Shown: positions 16,294 through 25,149, counted from the first letter of the stretch. The stretch is 64,000 nt of DNA from Dokdonella_A sp044227025 (GCF_044227025.1 NZ_JBGAFX010000008.1:1-64000), one strand, 5' to 3'. A program made the numbers and translations. Notes: generated from the letters alone by a model not told the origin.

Positions 16294-19200
16294 TTACCGA
16301 GTGCAGTCGCGGGTCGGCAGTTGTGCCTGCACGGTCGCATCGACGCCCTCGGGCAAGGCGATCTCGAGCGCGATGTCGGAGCCGTCGAGCAGCAGCACCG
16401 AGCGATCGCCGCTGGTTGCGACACCCATCGTCAATGTCGCCTGCGGCGTGGTGGTCGCCCATGCGGTCGCGTGCTCGACGCCGGCCTTGTCGATCGTGAC
16501 GAGTCGTACGCGCGGCGCCGCACCGACATTCAGGCGCTCGACCCGCAGTCCCGCACCGTTCGCCGCATGCGCGACGAGGACGACGTCGATCGCGGCGCTG
16601 GCGGTTGCAGGCATTGCGAATGCGCGCGTCGTGGTCAGGTCGAAGCGTTGCTGCGCAGCGCCGGCGGGCGTGCAGGCCACGCTGGCGGGATCGCTCACCG
16701 ACTCCGCGCCATCGCCGTATGCCACGTCCATGCCGGTGCGCATGATCACCAATGTATCCCGGTCGGTGGCGCTGGCGCTGGCTCCGCCCGAGGCGTTCAC
16801 GGTGTAGGCGACGCTGCCGCCGCTCGCATCCAGACGCACCGGCGTGGTCACGATCCAGGTCAGGGTGCGGCCGATCGGCACGCGGACGTTTGCGTCGTTG
16901 AGCGCACCGCTACCGCTCGCGGTGCAGGTTGCACCGCCACCGGCGCCCTGGCAGGTCCAGGTCGTCGCCGCGGTGTCGAGTTGCGGCGGCGAGACATTGG
17001 CGAGGTTGATGCCGGTCGCATCGCCAGTGCCGTCGTTGGTGAGCGTGACGATGTAGTTCAGCAACATCCCGTAGCGCGCGTAGCTGCGGTTGTCGCTGAG
17101 GCTCAGGCTGAGGTGCGCCAGCGGCGTCGGGCAATTGACCGCGACATTGGTGATGTCGCTGCCGGCCAGCGTGCCGCTGCCGTTCGTGACCGTGCAGACC
17201 TGGGCCGGAGCGGTCGGCTGCTGGGCGATCGTCACCGCATAGGCGGTGAGGTCATCGAGCGGCTGGGCGAACACGAAGTTGCCGTTGGCGCCGATCAGCA
17301 GGGAGTTGCCGCCGTTGAGGCGCAACACCATCGCTGATCCGACCAGGCCGCTCACCGTGCCACCGACCGTGTGTGTGTCGATTGCGAAGTGTGCCACCAC
17401 CGTGCAGTCCGCCGTGACCGCATTGGTCGTGTAGATCGTGTTGCCGGGCCCCGACAGCGTGCCGCCGCAGGTACCGTCGACGCTGGCGACGTGATGGCTT
17501 GCAGCCGGCGCGAGCGTGAACACCGTGGTCGCATCGTGGTCCACCTGCACCACCGTCGACGGGCTGATCGTGCCGTTGCCGCCGACGACGCTCGGCGTCA
17601 CCGCATGCTGGTCGATCGCGAAGTGCGCGACCACCGTGCAGTCCGCGGTGATCGCATTGGTCGTGTAGGTCGTGTTGTTCGGACCCGACAGCGTACCGCC
17701 GCAGGTGCCGTCGACGCTGGCCACATGGTAGTTCGCGGACGGCGCGAGCGTGAACACCGTGGTCGCACCGTGGTCCACCTGCACCGCCGTCGACGGGCTG
17801 ATCGTGCCGTTGCCGCCGACGACGCTCGGCGTCACCGCGTGCTGGTCGATCGCGAAGTGCGCGACCACCGTGCAGTCCGCGGTGATCGCATTGGTCGTGT
17901 AGGTCGTATTGTTCGGACCCGACAGCGTACCGCCGCAGGTTCCATCGACATTGGCGACGTGATGGTTCGCTGCCGGCGCAAGCGTGAACACCGTGGTCGC
18001 ACCGTGGTTGATCTGTTGGGTACCCGCCGGGCTGATGGTGCCATTGCCGCCGATGACGCTCGACGTCACCGCGTGCTGGTCGATCGCGAAGTGCGCGACC
18101 ACCGTGCAGTCCGCGGTCACCGCGTTGGTCGTGTAGGTCGTGTTGTTCGGACCCGACAGCGCGCCGCCGCAGGTGCCGTCGACACTGGCCACGTGGTAGT
18201 TCGCGGACGGCGCCAGCGTGAACACTGCGCTGGAACCGTGGTCCACGTTGACCGGGCCAAGCGGGTTGATCGAGCCGTTGCCGCCCGCGACACTGGCGAG
18301 AACGACATGCTGGTCGATCGTGAAGTGCGCGACCACCGTGCAATTCGCGCTGATCGCATTGGTCGTGTAGGTCGTGTTGTTCGGACCCGACAACGCGCCG
18401 CCGCAGGATCCATCGACGTTCGCAACGTGATAATTCGCCGCAGGCGACAGCGTGAAGACCAGCACGCTGCCACCATTGACGACTTGCGAACCCGCTGGAG
18501 CGATCGATCCGTTGCCACCGGCGACGCTCGACGTGACGGTGAACGTGTTCGGCACGAACGTCGCAACGCAGGTCCGCGCGCCGGTCATCGCCACGGTCGT
18601 GACCGGATTCGTCCCGGCACACGCACCGCTCCAGCCGGAGAACAGCTGGTTCGCGTTCGGTGTCGCGGTGAGCGTGACGGTCGGCTGCGTTTCACCGTCG
18701 TAGTACGCCGTGCAGTTTCCGCTGCAATTGCTGATCGTGCCGATCGTCGGCACCGGCGTCGCGCCGGCCGACACGCTGCCGCTGCCGACAATCGAGGCAG
18801 TCAGCGGCGACTGGCGATACTCGACCGCGCCGATGTCGCAGCTGGCGCCCTGCGGGCGCGTGAAACCCCGCTGGTCGGTGGCCTGGCACGGCGCCGAGGC
18901 CTCGAGCAGCGGACTGGTCGGTTGCGGCAGCTGGGTGCTGGTTGGCCCGCCGTTGTTCGCGAGTGCTCCGAGCAGCGGGCTGGTGCCATCGGCAAGATCA
19001 CTGGCGATGTAGCCGACGCTGTCACCGCGCGCCTTCACGAGGTTGAAGCCACTGGAGGCAAGGCCGCTGAGCGCACCGTGCAGGTCGGGATTGGTCGGCG
19101 TGCCGCCGCCGGTCGTGCCGTCGCTGACGACGCTGCTGGTCAAGGTCAGGCTGGCGGCGGAACTGCCCTTGTACACATTGCCGCCACCAAGACCGGCGCT

Positions 19201-19866
19201 GTTCGCGGTGATCGTGCTGGCCGTGATCGTCGCCGTGCCATTGTTGAAGCTGATGCCGCCGCCGTTGCACGAAGCAGCCGTGTTCGCCGTGATTGTGCTG
19301 TTGGTCACCACCAGCACCGAGCCGGGTCCTTCGCTGCGGATGGCGCCGCCGCCGGCGCAATTGCCTGCGGTAACGCTGTTGCCGCTGAAGGTGCTCGACG
19401 TGACCGTCAGCGTGCCCGTGTTGTAGACCGCGCCGCCGGCATCGCTGGCTGCACTGGACGTGATCGCGACCGCGTTGAGGGTCAGGTTGCCGCTGTTGGA
19501 GATCGCGCCGCCCTGCCCGCCGGCGCCGGCCGAGCCTGCCGTCAGGGTCAGTCCCGAAACCGTGGTCGTACCGGAGGTCTGGAAGACCTGGCTCGCGTTG
19601 AGGGCGCTGACCGTGATCTGGTTCGCGCCGGGGCCGGTGATCGTCGTTCCGCTGACGTCGATCCGCCCGCTGGTCAGGTTGATCGTGCCGCTCAGGCCGG
19701 CGGCAAACGTCACGCTTCCGCCCGCGCCTGCCTGCTGGCGCAGGCTGCCGACGCCGCTGTCCGCGAGCGTGGTGACCACCCCGGCTCCGGCCGGCGCGGC
19801 ACACAGCAGGAACCCGAGCGCCAGCCACGGCGCCGTGAGGTGTCGCCTCGTTGCATTGCCGATCAT
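16294..19866 (-). CDS. Large secreted beta-helix and tandem-repeat protein
   Basis: A 1190-residue protein with a signal peptide (hydrophobic 13–26, APAGAG cleavage region). Residues about 30–370 are Gly/Ser/Thr/Asn-rich and repeat patterns such as ISNSGNLTLNAVAI and ITANTAASCNGGGISF, typical of a right-handed parallel beta-helix, ending DIGAVEYRQSPL as in choice-of-anchor proteins. One divergent InlB-like repeat follows (about 375–440), then five near-identical 78-residue repeats (about 441–830), each with two cysteines. The C-terminal 350 residues contain a DUF11-like beta-domain (NYIVTLTNDGTGDATGINL). No sorting motif or autotransporter barrel is evident. ATG 19866 was chosen for the signal peptide. 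An adhesin or surface-layer role is inferred. Confidence 0.75.
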   Translation of the reverse strand: MIGNATRRHLTAPWLALGFLLCAAPAGAGVVTTLADSGVGSLRQQAGAGGSVTFAAGLSGTINLTSGRIDVSGTTITGPGANQITVSALNASQVFQTSGTTTVSGLTLTAGSAGAGGQGGAISNSGNLTLNAVAITSSAASDAGGAVYNTGTLTVTSSTFSGNSVTAGNCAGGGAIRSEGPGSVLVVTNSTITANTAASCNGGGISFNNGTATITASTITANSAGLGGGNVYKGSSAASLTLTSSVVSDGTTGGGTPTNPDLHGALSGLASSGFNLVKARGDSVGYIASDLADGTSPLLGALANNGGPTSTQLPQPTSPLLEASAPCQATDQRGFTRPQGASCDIGAVEYRQSPLTASIVGSGSVSAGATPVPTIGTISNCSGNCTAYYDGETQPTVTLTATPNANQLFSGWSGACAGTNPVTTVAMTGARTCVATFVPNTFTVTSSVAGGNGSIAPAGSQVVNGGSVLVFTLSPAANYHVANVDGSCGGALSGPNNTTYTTNAISANCTVVAHFTIDQHVVLASVAGGNGSINPLGPVNVDHGSSAVFTLAPSANYHVASVDGTCGGALSGPNNTTYTTNAVTADCTVVAHFAIDQHAVTSSVIGGNGTISPAGTQQINHGATTVFTLAPAANHHVANVDGTCGGTLSGPNNTTYTTNAITADCTVVAHFAIDQHAVTPSVVGGNGTISPSTAVQVDHGATTVFTLAPSANYHVASVDGTCGGTLSGPNNTTYTTNAITADCTVVAHFAIDQHAVTPSVVGGNGTISPSTVVQVDHDATTVFTLAPAASHHVASVDGTCGGTLSGPGNTIYTTNAVTADCTVVAHFAIDTHTVGGTVSGLVGSAMVLRLNGGNSLLIGANGNFVFAQPLDDLTAYAVTIAQQPTAPAQVCTVTNGSGTLAGSDITNVAVNCPTPLAHLSLSLSDNRSYARYGMLLNYIVTLTNDGTGDATGINLANVSPPQLDTAATTWTCQGAGGGATCTASGSGALNDANVRVPIGRTLTWIVTTPVRLDASGGSVAYTVNASGGASASATDRDTLVIMRTGMDVAYGDGAESVSDPASVACTPAGAAQQRFDLTTTRAFAMPATASAAIDVVLVAHAANGAGLRVERLNVGAAPRVRLVTIDKAGVEHATAWATTTPQATLTMGVATSGDRSVLLLDGSDIALEIALPEGVDATVQAQLPTRDCTR
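17377..18546 (-). repeat. Five tandem 234-base coding repeats
   Basis: The phrase beginning CTGGTCGATCG recurs with exactly 234-base spacing at 17608, 17842, 18076 and 18310, with a diverged copy one period earlier at 17377. Each unit encodes 78 residues with conserved GGNG, YHVASVDGTCGG, SGPNNTTYTTNA and DCTVVAHFAID. DNA identity between the central copies is very high, suggesting recent duplication or gene conversion. Confidence 0.95.
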
Positions 19867-19882
19867 GCGTGCTTGCCCCTGT

Positions 19883-20401
19883 TCAAGCCGCCCGGCTCGC
19901 GTCACGATCGCGCGGCAGGCGTTCCATCAAGCGGTAGATCGAGCCACCGGCTTCGTCACAAAACACGAAACCGTGGCGGAGGTAGAGACGTTGTGCGGGA
20001 TTTCCGTGCTCGACGTGGATGCGAACGACGAGGTGGTCCTCGTCGGCTTCCGCCTCGAGCTGCGAAAGCAGAAGGCTGCCGATCCCGCGTCCGCGGAATT
20101 TCGCCAGCAGCGCGATGTCGACGATGCACAACTCGTCGTCGCGGCGCTGGACATACAGGCGGCCCGCATCGACACCGTCGCAGGTGATGACGTGGAAACG
20201 GGTGGTGTCGTAGTTGAGCCAGTAGTCGCGTCGCTGTGCGGAGTGCTGCATGCGCAGAAATGCCTCGACCTGCGCTTCGTTCCAGCCGAGAGGCGCGAGC
20301 TCCTCGACGCGCGTACCCGCATACACCCGGTACAGGAAATCATCGTCGTCGGCGCGCAGATCGCGCAAGGCGATCTTGTGACCACATGGCGCGCCTGACA
20401 T
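19883..20401 (-). CDS. GNAT N-acetyltransferase
   Basis: A 172-residue acetyltransferase. LAKFRGRGIGSLLLSQLEAE is the acetyl-CoA pyrophosphate loop (R-G-x-G-I/G). VRIHVEHGNPAQRLYLRHGF is the following strand and helix, typical of RimI/PhnO-like GNATs. Start ATG 20401 begins MSGAPCGHK; TTG 20407 would add two residues. It starts two bases after the stop of the first tail-collar gene, so it is probably translated with that cluster. Substrate unknown; proximity suggests it may modify a cluster product, but that is speculation. Confidence 0.8.
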   Translation of the reverse strand: MSGAPCGHKIALRDLRADDDDFLYRVYAGTRVEELAPLGWNEAQVEAFLRMQHSAQRRDYWLNYDTTRFHVITCDGVDAGRLYVQRRDDELCIVDIALLAKFRGRGIGSLLLSQLEAEADEDHLVVRIHVEHGNPAQRLYLRHGFVFCDEAGGSIYRLMERLPRDRDASRAA

Positions 20402-20403
20402 GC

Positions 20404-20925
20404 TCAATTGCGCGCCGGGAAGATGCCGCGCAGGGCGATGCAGAAATTCACCGCCAGGAATGGCTGCAGGTTGTTGTGCGGCTGGTTGCCGCCAGCAAGG
20501 CCGATCTCCAGCGGACTCATCGTTCCGGATGGACTGCCGGTCGAGTACACCTGGTCGGCACCGGCAGCGAGCGCAGCACCCGATGCGTTGGCGCGATCCG
20601 CGCGAGTACTCTGCGCGGGCACGCCGTGGGTGTGCGCCGGCATTTCGGTTTGCAGCAACGTCACGCCCTCGCTGCCGCCGATCTCACCCAGGTCGCGCTG
20701 GGTCAGACCGGGACCCGGGCCCGGTCCGAATCCCATCGGCACACGCCCCTGCAGGTTCGGCAGTGCGAAATTGGTCGTGCCATTGCCGCCGTAGTACGTG
20801 CCGAGGAGGGAGAACAACGCGGTGTTCTGCGAGATCGGAATCAGCTGGCCGTTGCAGAACGAGTAATTGCGCGGCGCGAAGTTGCAGCCGAACATGCGGA
20901 TCTCGCCGACGAAAGGTGCGGTCAT
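20404..20925 (-). CDS. Tail-collar-domain protein (MdpB-like), third of a tandem trio
   Basis: A 173-residue member of the phage tail collar family (PF07484) in its stand-alone microcystin-dependent-protein form. Shared motifs are GEIRMFGCNFAPRNYSFCNG, GQLIPISQNTALFSLLGTYY, FALPNLQGRVPMGFG, EMPAHTHG and a C-terminal NNLQPFLAVNFCIAL. No signal peptide is seen. It lies seven bases downstream of the second copy and directly upstream of the GNAT gene. In other bacteria such trios occur outside prophages and are poorly characterised. Confidence 0.85.
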   Translation of the reverse strand: MTAPFVGEIRMFGCNFAPRNYSFCNGQLIPISQNTALFSLLGTYYGGNGTTNFALPNLQGRVPMGFGPGPGPGLTQRDLGEIGGSEGVTLLQTEMPAHTHGVPAQSTRADRANASGAALAAGADQVYSTGSPSGTMSPLEIGLAGGNQPHNNLQPFLAVNFCIALRGIFPARN

Positions 20926-20932
20926 GGCTGCC

Positions 20933-21451
20933 TCAGTTCCGGCTCGGGAAGACGCCCTCGAGGGCGATGATGAAGTTTATGCACAGGAACGGCTGCGTAT
21001 TGTCGTGCGGCTGGTTGCCGCCGCTCGGCGCAAGAGCGCTCGGCGAAAGGGCCACCGTGTTCGCGAAATCATGGTTGTAGATGTCCGCCTCTCCGCTGCC
21101 GAGCAGGTTGCCCGACGGACTCGAGCTGCGCGCGCCGCTACTGGCGGCGTTGATCACATGCACATGGGAGGGAATCTGCGCGGTGATCAGTGTCACCGAC
21201 TCCGTTCCAGCCATCTGGCCCAACACGTAGTTGCTGAGCCCAGGTCCCTGGCCCTGGTTGATCGGCACGCGTCCGCGCAAGTCGGGCACACCGAATGTAG
21301 TCACGCCATCGCCACCGTAGGTGGTGCCGACCAGGGCGTACAGCGCATCGTTCTGCGAGATCGGCAGCAGTTGTCCGGCGCAGAACGCCCAGCCGCGCGG
21401 CGCAAAGTTGAAACCGGCCATGCGGATCTCGCCAAGGAATGGATTCGACAT
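20933..21451 (-). CDS. Tail-collar-domain protein (MdpB-like), second of a tandem trio
   Basis: A 172-residue paralogue of its neighbours, with GEIRMAGFNFAPRGWAFCAG, QLLPISQNDALYALVGTTYG, FGVPDLRGRVPINQG, QIPSHVHVINA and the ending NTQPFLCINFIIALEGVFPS. The middle part (about 105–140) is the most divergent among the three copies, consistent with a conserved scaffold and variable tip. It lies nine bases downstream of the first copy. Same operon. Confidence 0.85.
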   Translation of the reverse strand: MSNPFLGEIRMAGFNFAPRGWAFCAGQLLPISQNDALYALVGTTYGGDGVTTFGVPDLRGRVPINQGQGPGLSNYVLGQMAGTESVTLITAQIPSHVHVINAASSGARSSSPSGNLLGSGEADIYNHDFANTVALSPSALAPSGGNQPHDNTQPFLCINFIIALEGVFPSRN

Positions 21452-21460
21452 GGCGAGTGC

Positions 21461-21973
21461 TCAGTTGCGGGAAGGAAAGATGCCCTGCAGGGCGATCGCG
21501 AAATTGACCGTCAGGTAAGGCTGGATATTCGGATGCGGCTGGGTGCCGCCGCTGGGATTGGTGCTGGTGGCGAGCTGCACGTTGGGAGGCCCGCCGCGGT
21601 ATGCCTTGTTCGCAGTCGGCGTGGCGGGCATCGCGCCGGTAGGATCCCCGGTGGTCGCGGCACCGGCCGCCTGCATGAAGTGGTTGTGCTGCGGCAATTG
21701 AGTCTGCAGCAGGGTGACGCTCTCCGTGCCCGCCTGCTCACCAAGCACGTAATTGGAACCACCCGCCAATTGTCCCGGGTGCAGCGGCACGCGAGAACGC
21801 ATGTCCGGCAACGCGAATGTCTGGACGCCGTTGCCGCCGAATGTGGTGCCCAGCAGCGAAAACAATGCCTGGTTCTGCTGGATCGGCAGGATCTGTCCGG
21901 CGCAGGTCGCCCAACCACGCGGCGGGAAATCGAACGAGAACATTCGGATCTCGCTTATGAACGGCTGAGTCAT
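21461..21973 (-). CDS. Tail-collar-domain protein (MdpB-like), first of a tandem trio
   Basis: A 170-residue protein beginning MTQPFISEIRMFSFDFPPRG, followed by GQILPIQQNQALFSLLGTTF, FALPDMRSRVPLHPG, QLPQHNHFMQ and NIQPYLTVNFAIALQGIFPS. ATG 21973 was chosen because it aligns with the other two copies; the open frame extends further upstream but crosses non-homologous sequence. It is the first gene of the minus-strand operon collar1–collar2–collar3–GNAT–(repeat protein). It is divergent from the Tat-signal DUF6916-like gene, with a 144-base shared upstream region that should hold both promoters. Confidence 0.85.
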   Translation of the reverse strand: MTQPFISEIRMFSFDFPPRGWATCAGQILPIQQNQALFSLLGTTFGGNGVQTFALPDMRSRVPLHPGQLAGGSNYVLGEQAGTESVTLLQTQLPQHNHFMQAAGAATTGDPTGAMPATPTANKAYRGGPPNVQLATSTNPSGGTQPHPNIQPYLTVNFAIALQGIFPSRN

Positions 21974-22117
21974 AGGTGTTCCCCCGTTGCATCCGGCGTT
22001 ACCGCATCGGACCTGCTCATGGTAGGCGTTCAGGCGCTGTGAACTCAAGCACAATTCCGCCTTGCCGCTGTCGACGGCGACCGTTAGACTGCCGTTCGTC
22101 ATCCAGGGGGATTCGCC

Positions 22118-22543
22118 ATGTCGCAGCCACGTCGCCAATTCCTGCGGCTGTTCGGCGTCAGCGCGGCCATGTTCGCGCTCGGCGAATCCAGCTTGGTCGC
22201 GGCCGCATCGGCAAAGACGTCCTCGGCCAAGAACCTGTCGGAAATGGACTATTCCTCGTTCGCGCAGCTGGTCGGCAAGGGATTCCGCCTCGCGCGCGAC
22301 GGCAAGCCCGCAGTCGGCCTGCAACTTGCCAAGGTGGTACCGCTGAAGAGTGCGAAAGGCTACGCGGACGAGCGGATTGCTCGCGCGCAATGCTTCACCC
22401 TGGTGTTCCGCAGTGCAGAGCGCTCCGCCCTGCCTGAAGGTATCTACGATTTCAGCGTGAGCGGCGTGCAGACGTTCCAGGCCTTCATCTCGCCGATCCT
22501 CGGCGACGGCCGCAGCTATCAGGTCGTGTTCAACCGCACCTGA
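22118..22543 (+). CDS. DUF6916-like protein with Tat-type signal
   Basis: A 141-residue protein beginning MSQPRRQFLRLFGVSAAMFA. RRQFLRL is a twin-arginine motif, and the hydrophobic stretch and Ala-rich region that follow suggest export of a folded protein. The mature domain (about 45–141) has YSSFAQLVGKGFRLA, CFTLVFRSAERSALPEGIYD and ends YQVVFNRT, the pattern of the small DUF6916 domain often found beside tail-collar trios. The next gene carries the same domain without a signal peptide. Biochemical role unknown. Confidence 0.65.
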   Translation: MSQPRRQFLRLFGVSAAMFALGESSLVAAASAKTSSAKNLSEMDYSSFAQLVGKGFRLARDGKPAVGLQLAKVVPLKSAKGYADERIARAQCFTLVFRSAERSALPEGIYDFSVSGVQTFQAFISPILGDGRSYQVVFNRT

Positions 22544-22566
22544 GCTCGTCCCCGGAAGCTGCCCGC

Positions 22567-22884
22567 TCAGGCAGCTCCGACCGCCCGGTTGAAAACCGCT
22601 TCGTAGGCGATCCGCAGCCCTTCCCGCGCAACCGGCACGAGGAAGATCTCGCGCGCATCCTCGCCGTCGAATTCGACGGCGTAGCTGCCCTGCTGCGGCA
22701 CGCCGGGCTCTTCCACCTTGAACAGCAAGGCGAACTGCTCATAACCCTGGCGCTCTCGGCGCTCACCGACTTCCGCGAGAGTGCCGACGAGTTCGACTGC
22801 GCCGCCCTCGCGGTCGAGTGAACGCACGCGACACGCGCGCCCCAACAAGGCTGAAAAATCTTCATGGCGCATCGATGCTGGCAT
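22567..22884 (-). CDS. DUF6916-like small protein, cytoplasmic copy
   Basis: A 105-residue protein without a signal peptide. FSALLGRACRVRS, YEQFALLFKVEEPGVPQQGS and the ending YEAVFNRAVGAA parallel the exported protein just before it, so the two are likely paralogues. It is convergent with that gene (23-base gap). ATG 22884 was taken; ATG 22872 (MRHEDF) is an alternative with four fewer residues. Function unknown. Confidence 0.6.
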   Translation of the reverse strand: MPASMRHEDFSALLGRACRVRSLDREGGAVELVGTLAEVGERRERQGYEQFALLFKVEEPGVPQQGSYAVEFDGEDAREIFLVPVAREGLRIAYEAVFNRAVGAA

Positions 22885-23004
22885 GCAGGACCACTCTCCT
22901 CACGATCGGGGCGAGTTTAGCAGCACGTTGTGCGGCGGTGTCCAACGCCGCGTCGCGGCGCCTGCGATCGAATCAGCAATCGCGCGCGTGATCGCCAAAC
23001 GCGG

Positions 23005-23032
23005 GCAAAAAAAAAGCGGGCCAAAGCCCGCT
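23005..23032 (-). terminator. Rho-independent terminator of the rpsO–pnp operon
   Basis: A hairpin with arms AAAGCGGGC (23011–23019) and GCCCGCTTT (23024–23032) and a CAAA loop is followed on the minus strand by a run of T residues (plus-strand A's from 23005). It lies 17 bases past the pnp stop and closes the minus-strand transcription unit. Confidence 0.9.
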
Positions 23033-23049
23033 TTTCATTCACGCGATTC

Positions 23050-25149
23050 TTATGCAGCGCCTTCTTCCTCGACCGCCTTCATCGACAGGCGGATGCGGCC
23101 CTGCTTGTCGACTTCGAGAACCTTGACCTTCACGATGTCGCCTTCCTTGAGCTTGTCGGAAACCTTCTCGACGCGCTCGTTGGAGATCTGCGAGACGTGC
23201 ACGAGGCCGTCCTTGCCGGGAAGGATCGTCACGAACGCGCCGAAGTCCATCAGCTTGGCGACCTTGCCCTCGTAGATGCGGCCCGGCTCGACGTCGGAGA
23301 CGATCTGCTCGATGCGCTTCTTCGCCGCGTCGCCCGCCTCGCGGTTGACCGACGCGATGATCACGGTGCCGTCATCGCTGATGTCGATCGTCGCACCGGT
23401 TTCCTCGGTGATCGAACGGATCGTGGTACCGCCCTTGCCGATCACTTCGCGGATCTTGTCCGGGTGGATCTTCATCGTGATCAGGCGCGGCGCGTATTCG
23501 CTCATCTCGGTGCGCGAGGTCGTGATGACCTTGTTCATCTCGCCGAGGATGTGCAGGCGGCCCTGCTTGGCCTGCGCCAGCGCGACCTTCATGATCTCTT
23601 CGGTGATGCCGTCGATCTTGATATCCATCTGCAGCGCGCTGATGCCATCGGCGGAACCGGCCACCTTGAAGTCCATGTCGCCGAGATGATCCTCGTCGCC
23701 GAGGATGTCGGACAGCACGACGAAGTCGGCGCCTTCCTTGACCAGGCCCATCGCGATGCCCGCGACCGGAGACTTGAGCGGGACACCGGCATCCATCATC
23801 GCGAGCGACGAGCCGCAGACGGAGGCCATCGACGAGGAGCCGTTCGACTCGGTGATCTCGGAGACGACGCGCAGCACGTACGGGAACGCTTCGATCGTCG
23901 GCTTGACTGCCTGCACGCCACGCTTGGCAAGGCGACCGTGGCCGACTTCGCGACGCTTCGGCGCGCCGAAGCGACCGGCTTCACCGACCGAGAACGGCGG
24001 GAAGTTGTAATGGAACAGGAACGGATCCTTCGACTCGCCTTCCGGCGCGTCGATGATCTGCGCGTCGCGCGTGGTGCCGAGCGTGACGGTGACGAGCGCC
24101 TGCGTCTCGCCGCGCGTGAACAACGCCGAGCCGTGCGTGCGCGGCAGCACGCCGACACGCGCGGTGATCGCGCGCACGTCGTCAAGCTTGCGGCCGTCGA
24201 TGCGCACCTTCGTCTTCAGCACGCTGTCGCGCAACGTGTGGTACTCGAGCTCGACGAATTCCTTCGCCATGTCGACGGCAGCCCACGCGTTCTTCTCGGC
24301 TTCGCCCTTCAGCGAATCGATCACGTCGGCCTTGATCGCGGCGATCGCGTCGCGACGCTGCAGCTTGTCGCGGATCTGGAACGCCTGCTCGAGCTTGTTG
24401 CCGACCGCGCCCTTCAGCACTGCGACGAGCGCCTCGTTGCGCGCCGGCGCCTGCCAGTTCCACGACGGCTTCGCCGCTTCGGTGGCGAGCTCGGCGATCG
24501 CCTGGATCGCGACCTGCATCTGCTTGTGGCCGAACATCACCGCGCCGAGCATGACGTCTTCGCTGAGCAGCTTCGCTTCGGACTCGACCATCAGCACCGC
24601 ATTCGCGGTACCGGCGACGACGAGGTCGAGGTCGGAGGTCTTGAGTTCGGTGTGGGTGGGGTTGAGCAGGTACTGGCCGTTCGCGTAACCGACTCGCGCT
24701 GCGCCGATCGGGCCCTTGAACGGGATGCCGGCCAGGCTGAGTGCGGCCGATGCACCGATCAGCGCCGGGATGTCGCCATCGATATCGGGGTTCAGCGAGA
24801 TGACCTGTGCGATGACCTGCACCTCGTTCTTGAACTCTTCCGGGAACAGCGGACGCACCGGACGATCGATCAGGCGTGAGGTCAACGTCTCCTTCTCGGT
24901 CGGACGGCCTTCGCGCTTGAAGAAGCCGCCCGGAATGCGGCCGGCGGAGTAGAACTTCTCGACGTAGTCGACGGTGAGCGGGAAGAAATCCTGCCCCTCG
25001 CGCATCTTCGGCGCCGCCACCGCGGTCACCAGCACGACCGTACCGCCCATGCTGACCATCACCGCACCGGAGGCCTGGCGGGCGATTTCGCCCGTTTCCA
25101 GCGTGACCGTTTGAGCGCCGTACTGGAACGACTTGGTTACTTTCGCCAC
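23050..25149 (-). CDS. pnp: Polyribonucleotide nucleotidyltransferase (PNPase)
   Basis: A 699-residue phosphorolytic 3'-to-5' exoribonuclease of the RNA degradosome. It has two RNase PH domains (about 10–215 and 310–540), a helical linker between them, a KH domain with GKGG in IREVIGKGGTTIRSITEETG, and an S1 domain ending in KVKVLEVDKQGRIRLSMKAV. FFKREGRPTEKE and SSMASVCGSSLAMMDAGVP are characteristic PNPase stretches. Length equals the usual 700. It is last in the operon, with a strong terminator downstream and a long leader stem-loop upstream that suggests RNase III-linked autoregulation as in E. coli. Confidence 0.98.
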   Translation of the reverse strand: MAKVTKSFQYGAQTVTLETGEIARQASGAVMVSMGGTVVLVTAVAAPKMREGQDFFPLTVDYVEKFYSAGRIPGGFFKREGRPTEKETLTSRLIDRPVRPLFPEEFKNEVQVIAQVISLNPDIDGDIPALIGASAALSLAGIPFKGPIGAARVGYANGQYLLNPTHTELKTSDLDLVVAGTANAVLMVESEAKLLSEDVMLGAVMFGHKQMQVAIQAIAELATEAAKPSWNWQAPARNEALVAVLKGAVGNKLEQAFQIRDKLQRRDAIAAIKADVIDSLKGEAEKNAWAAVDMAKEFVELEYHTLRDSVLKTKVRIDGRKLDDVRAITARVGVLPRTHGSALFTRGETQALVTVTLGTTRDAQIIDAPEGESKDPFLFHYNFPPFSVGEAGRFGAPKRREVGHGRLAKRGVQAVKPTIEAFPYVLRVVSEITESNGSSSMASVCGSSLAMMDAGVPLKSPVAGIAMGLVKEGADFVVLSDILGDEDHLGDMDFKVAGSADGISALQMDIKIDGITEEIMKVALAQAKQGRLHILGEMNKVITTSRTEMSEYAPRLITMKIHPDKIREVIGKGGTTIRSITEETGATIDISDDGTVIIASVNREAGDAAKKRIEQIVSDVEPGRIYEGKVAKLMDFGAFVTILPGKDGLVHVSQISNERVEKVSDKLKEGDIVKVKVLEVDKQGRIRLSMKAVEEEGAA

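Noticed and set aside
17377..18546. Regularly spaced repeats that could suggest a CRISPR array
   Set aside because: The units are 234 bases, contiguous and coding in one frame for 78-residue protein repeats; there are no short repeats with unique spacers.
17371..20187. 938-codon plus-strand open frame opposite the repeat protein
   Set aside because: Its repetitive Arg/His/Asp content mirrors the antisense repeat units; no start context or domain.
20404..21973. Possible prophage because of tail-collar domains
   Set aside because: No other phage structural, replication, integrase or lysis genes lie within 10 kb on either side, and stand-alone collar trios are common chromosomal genes.
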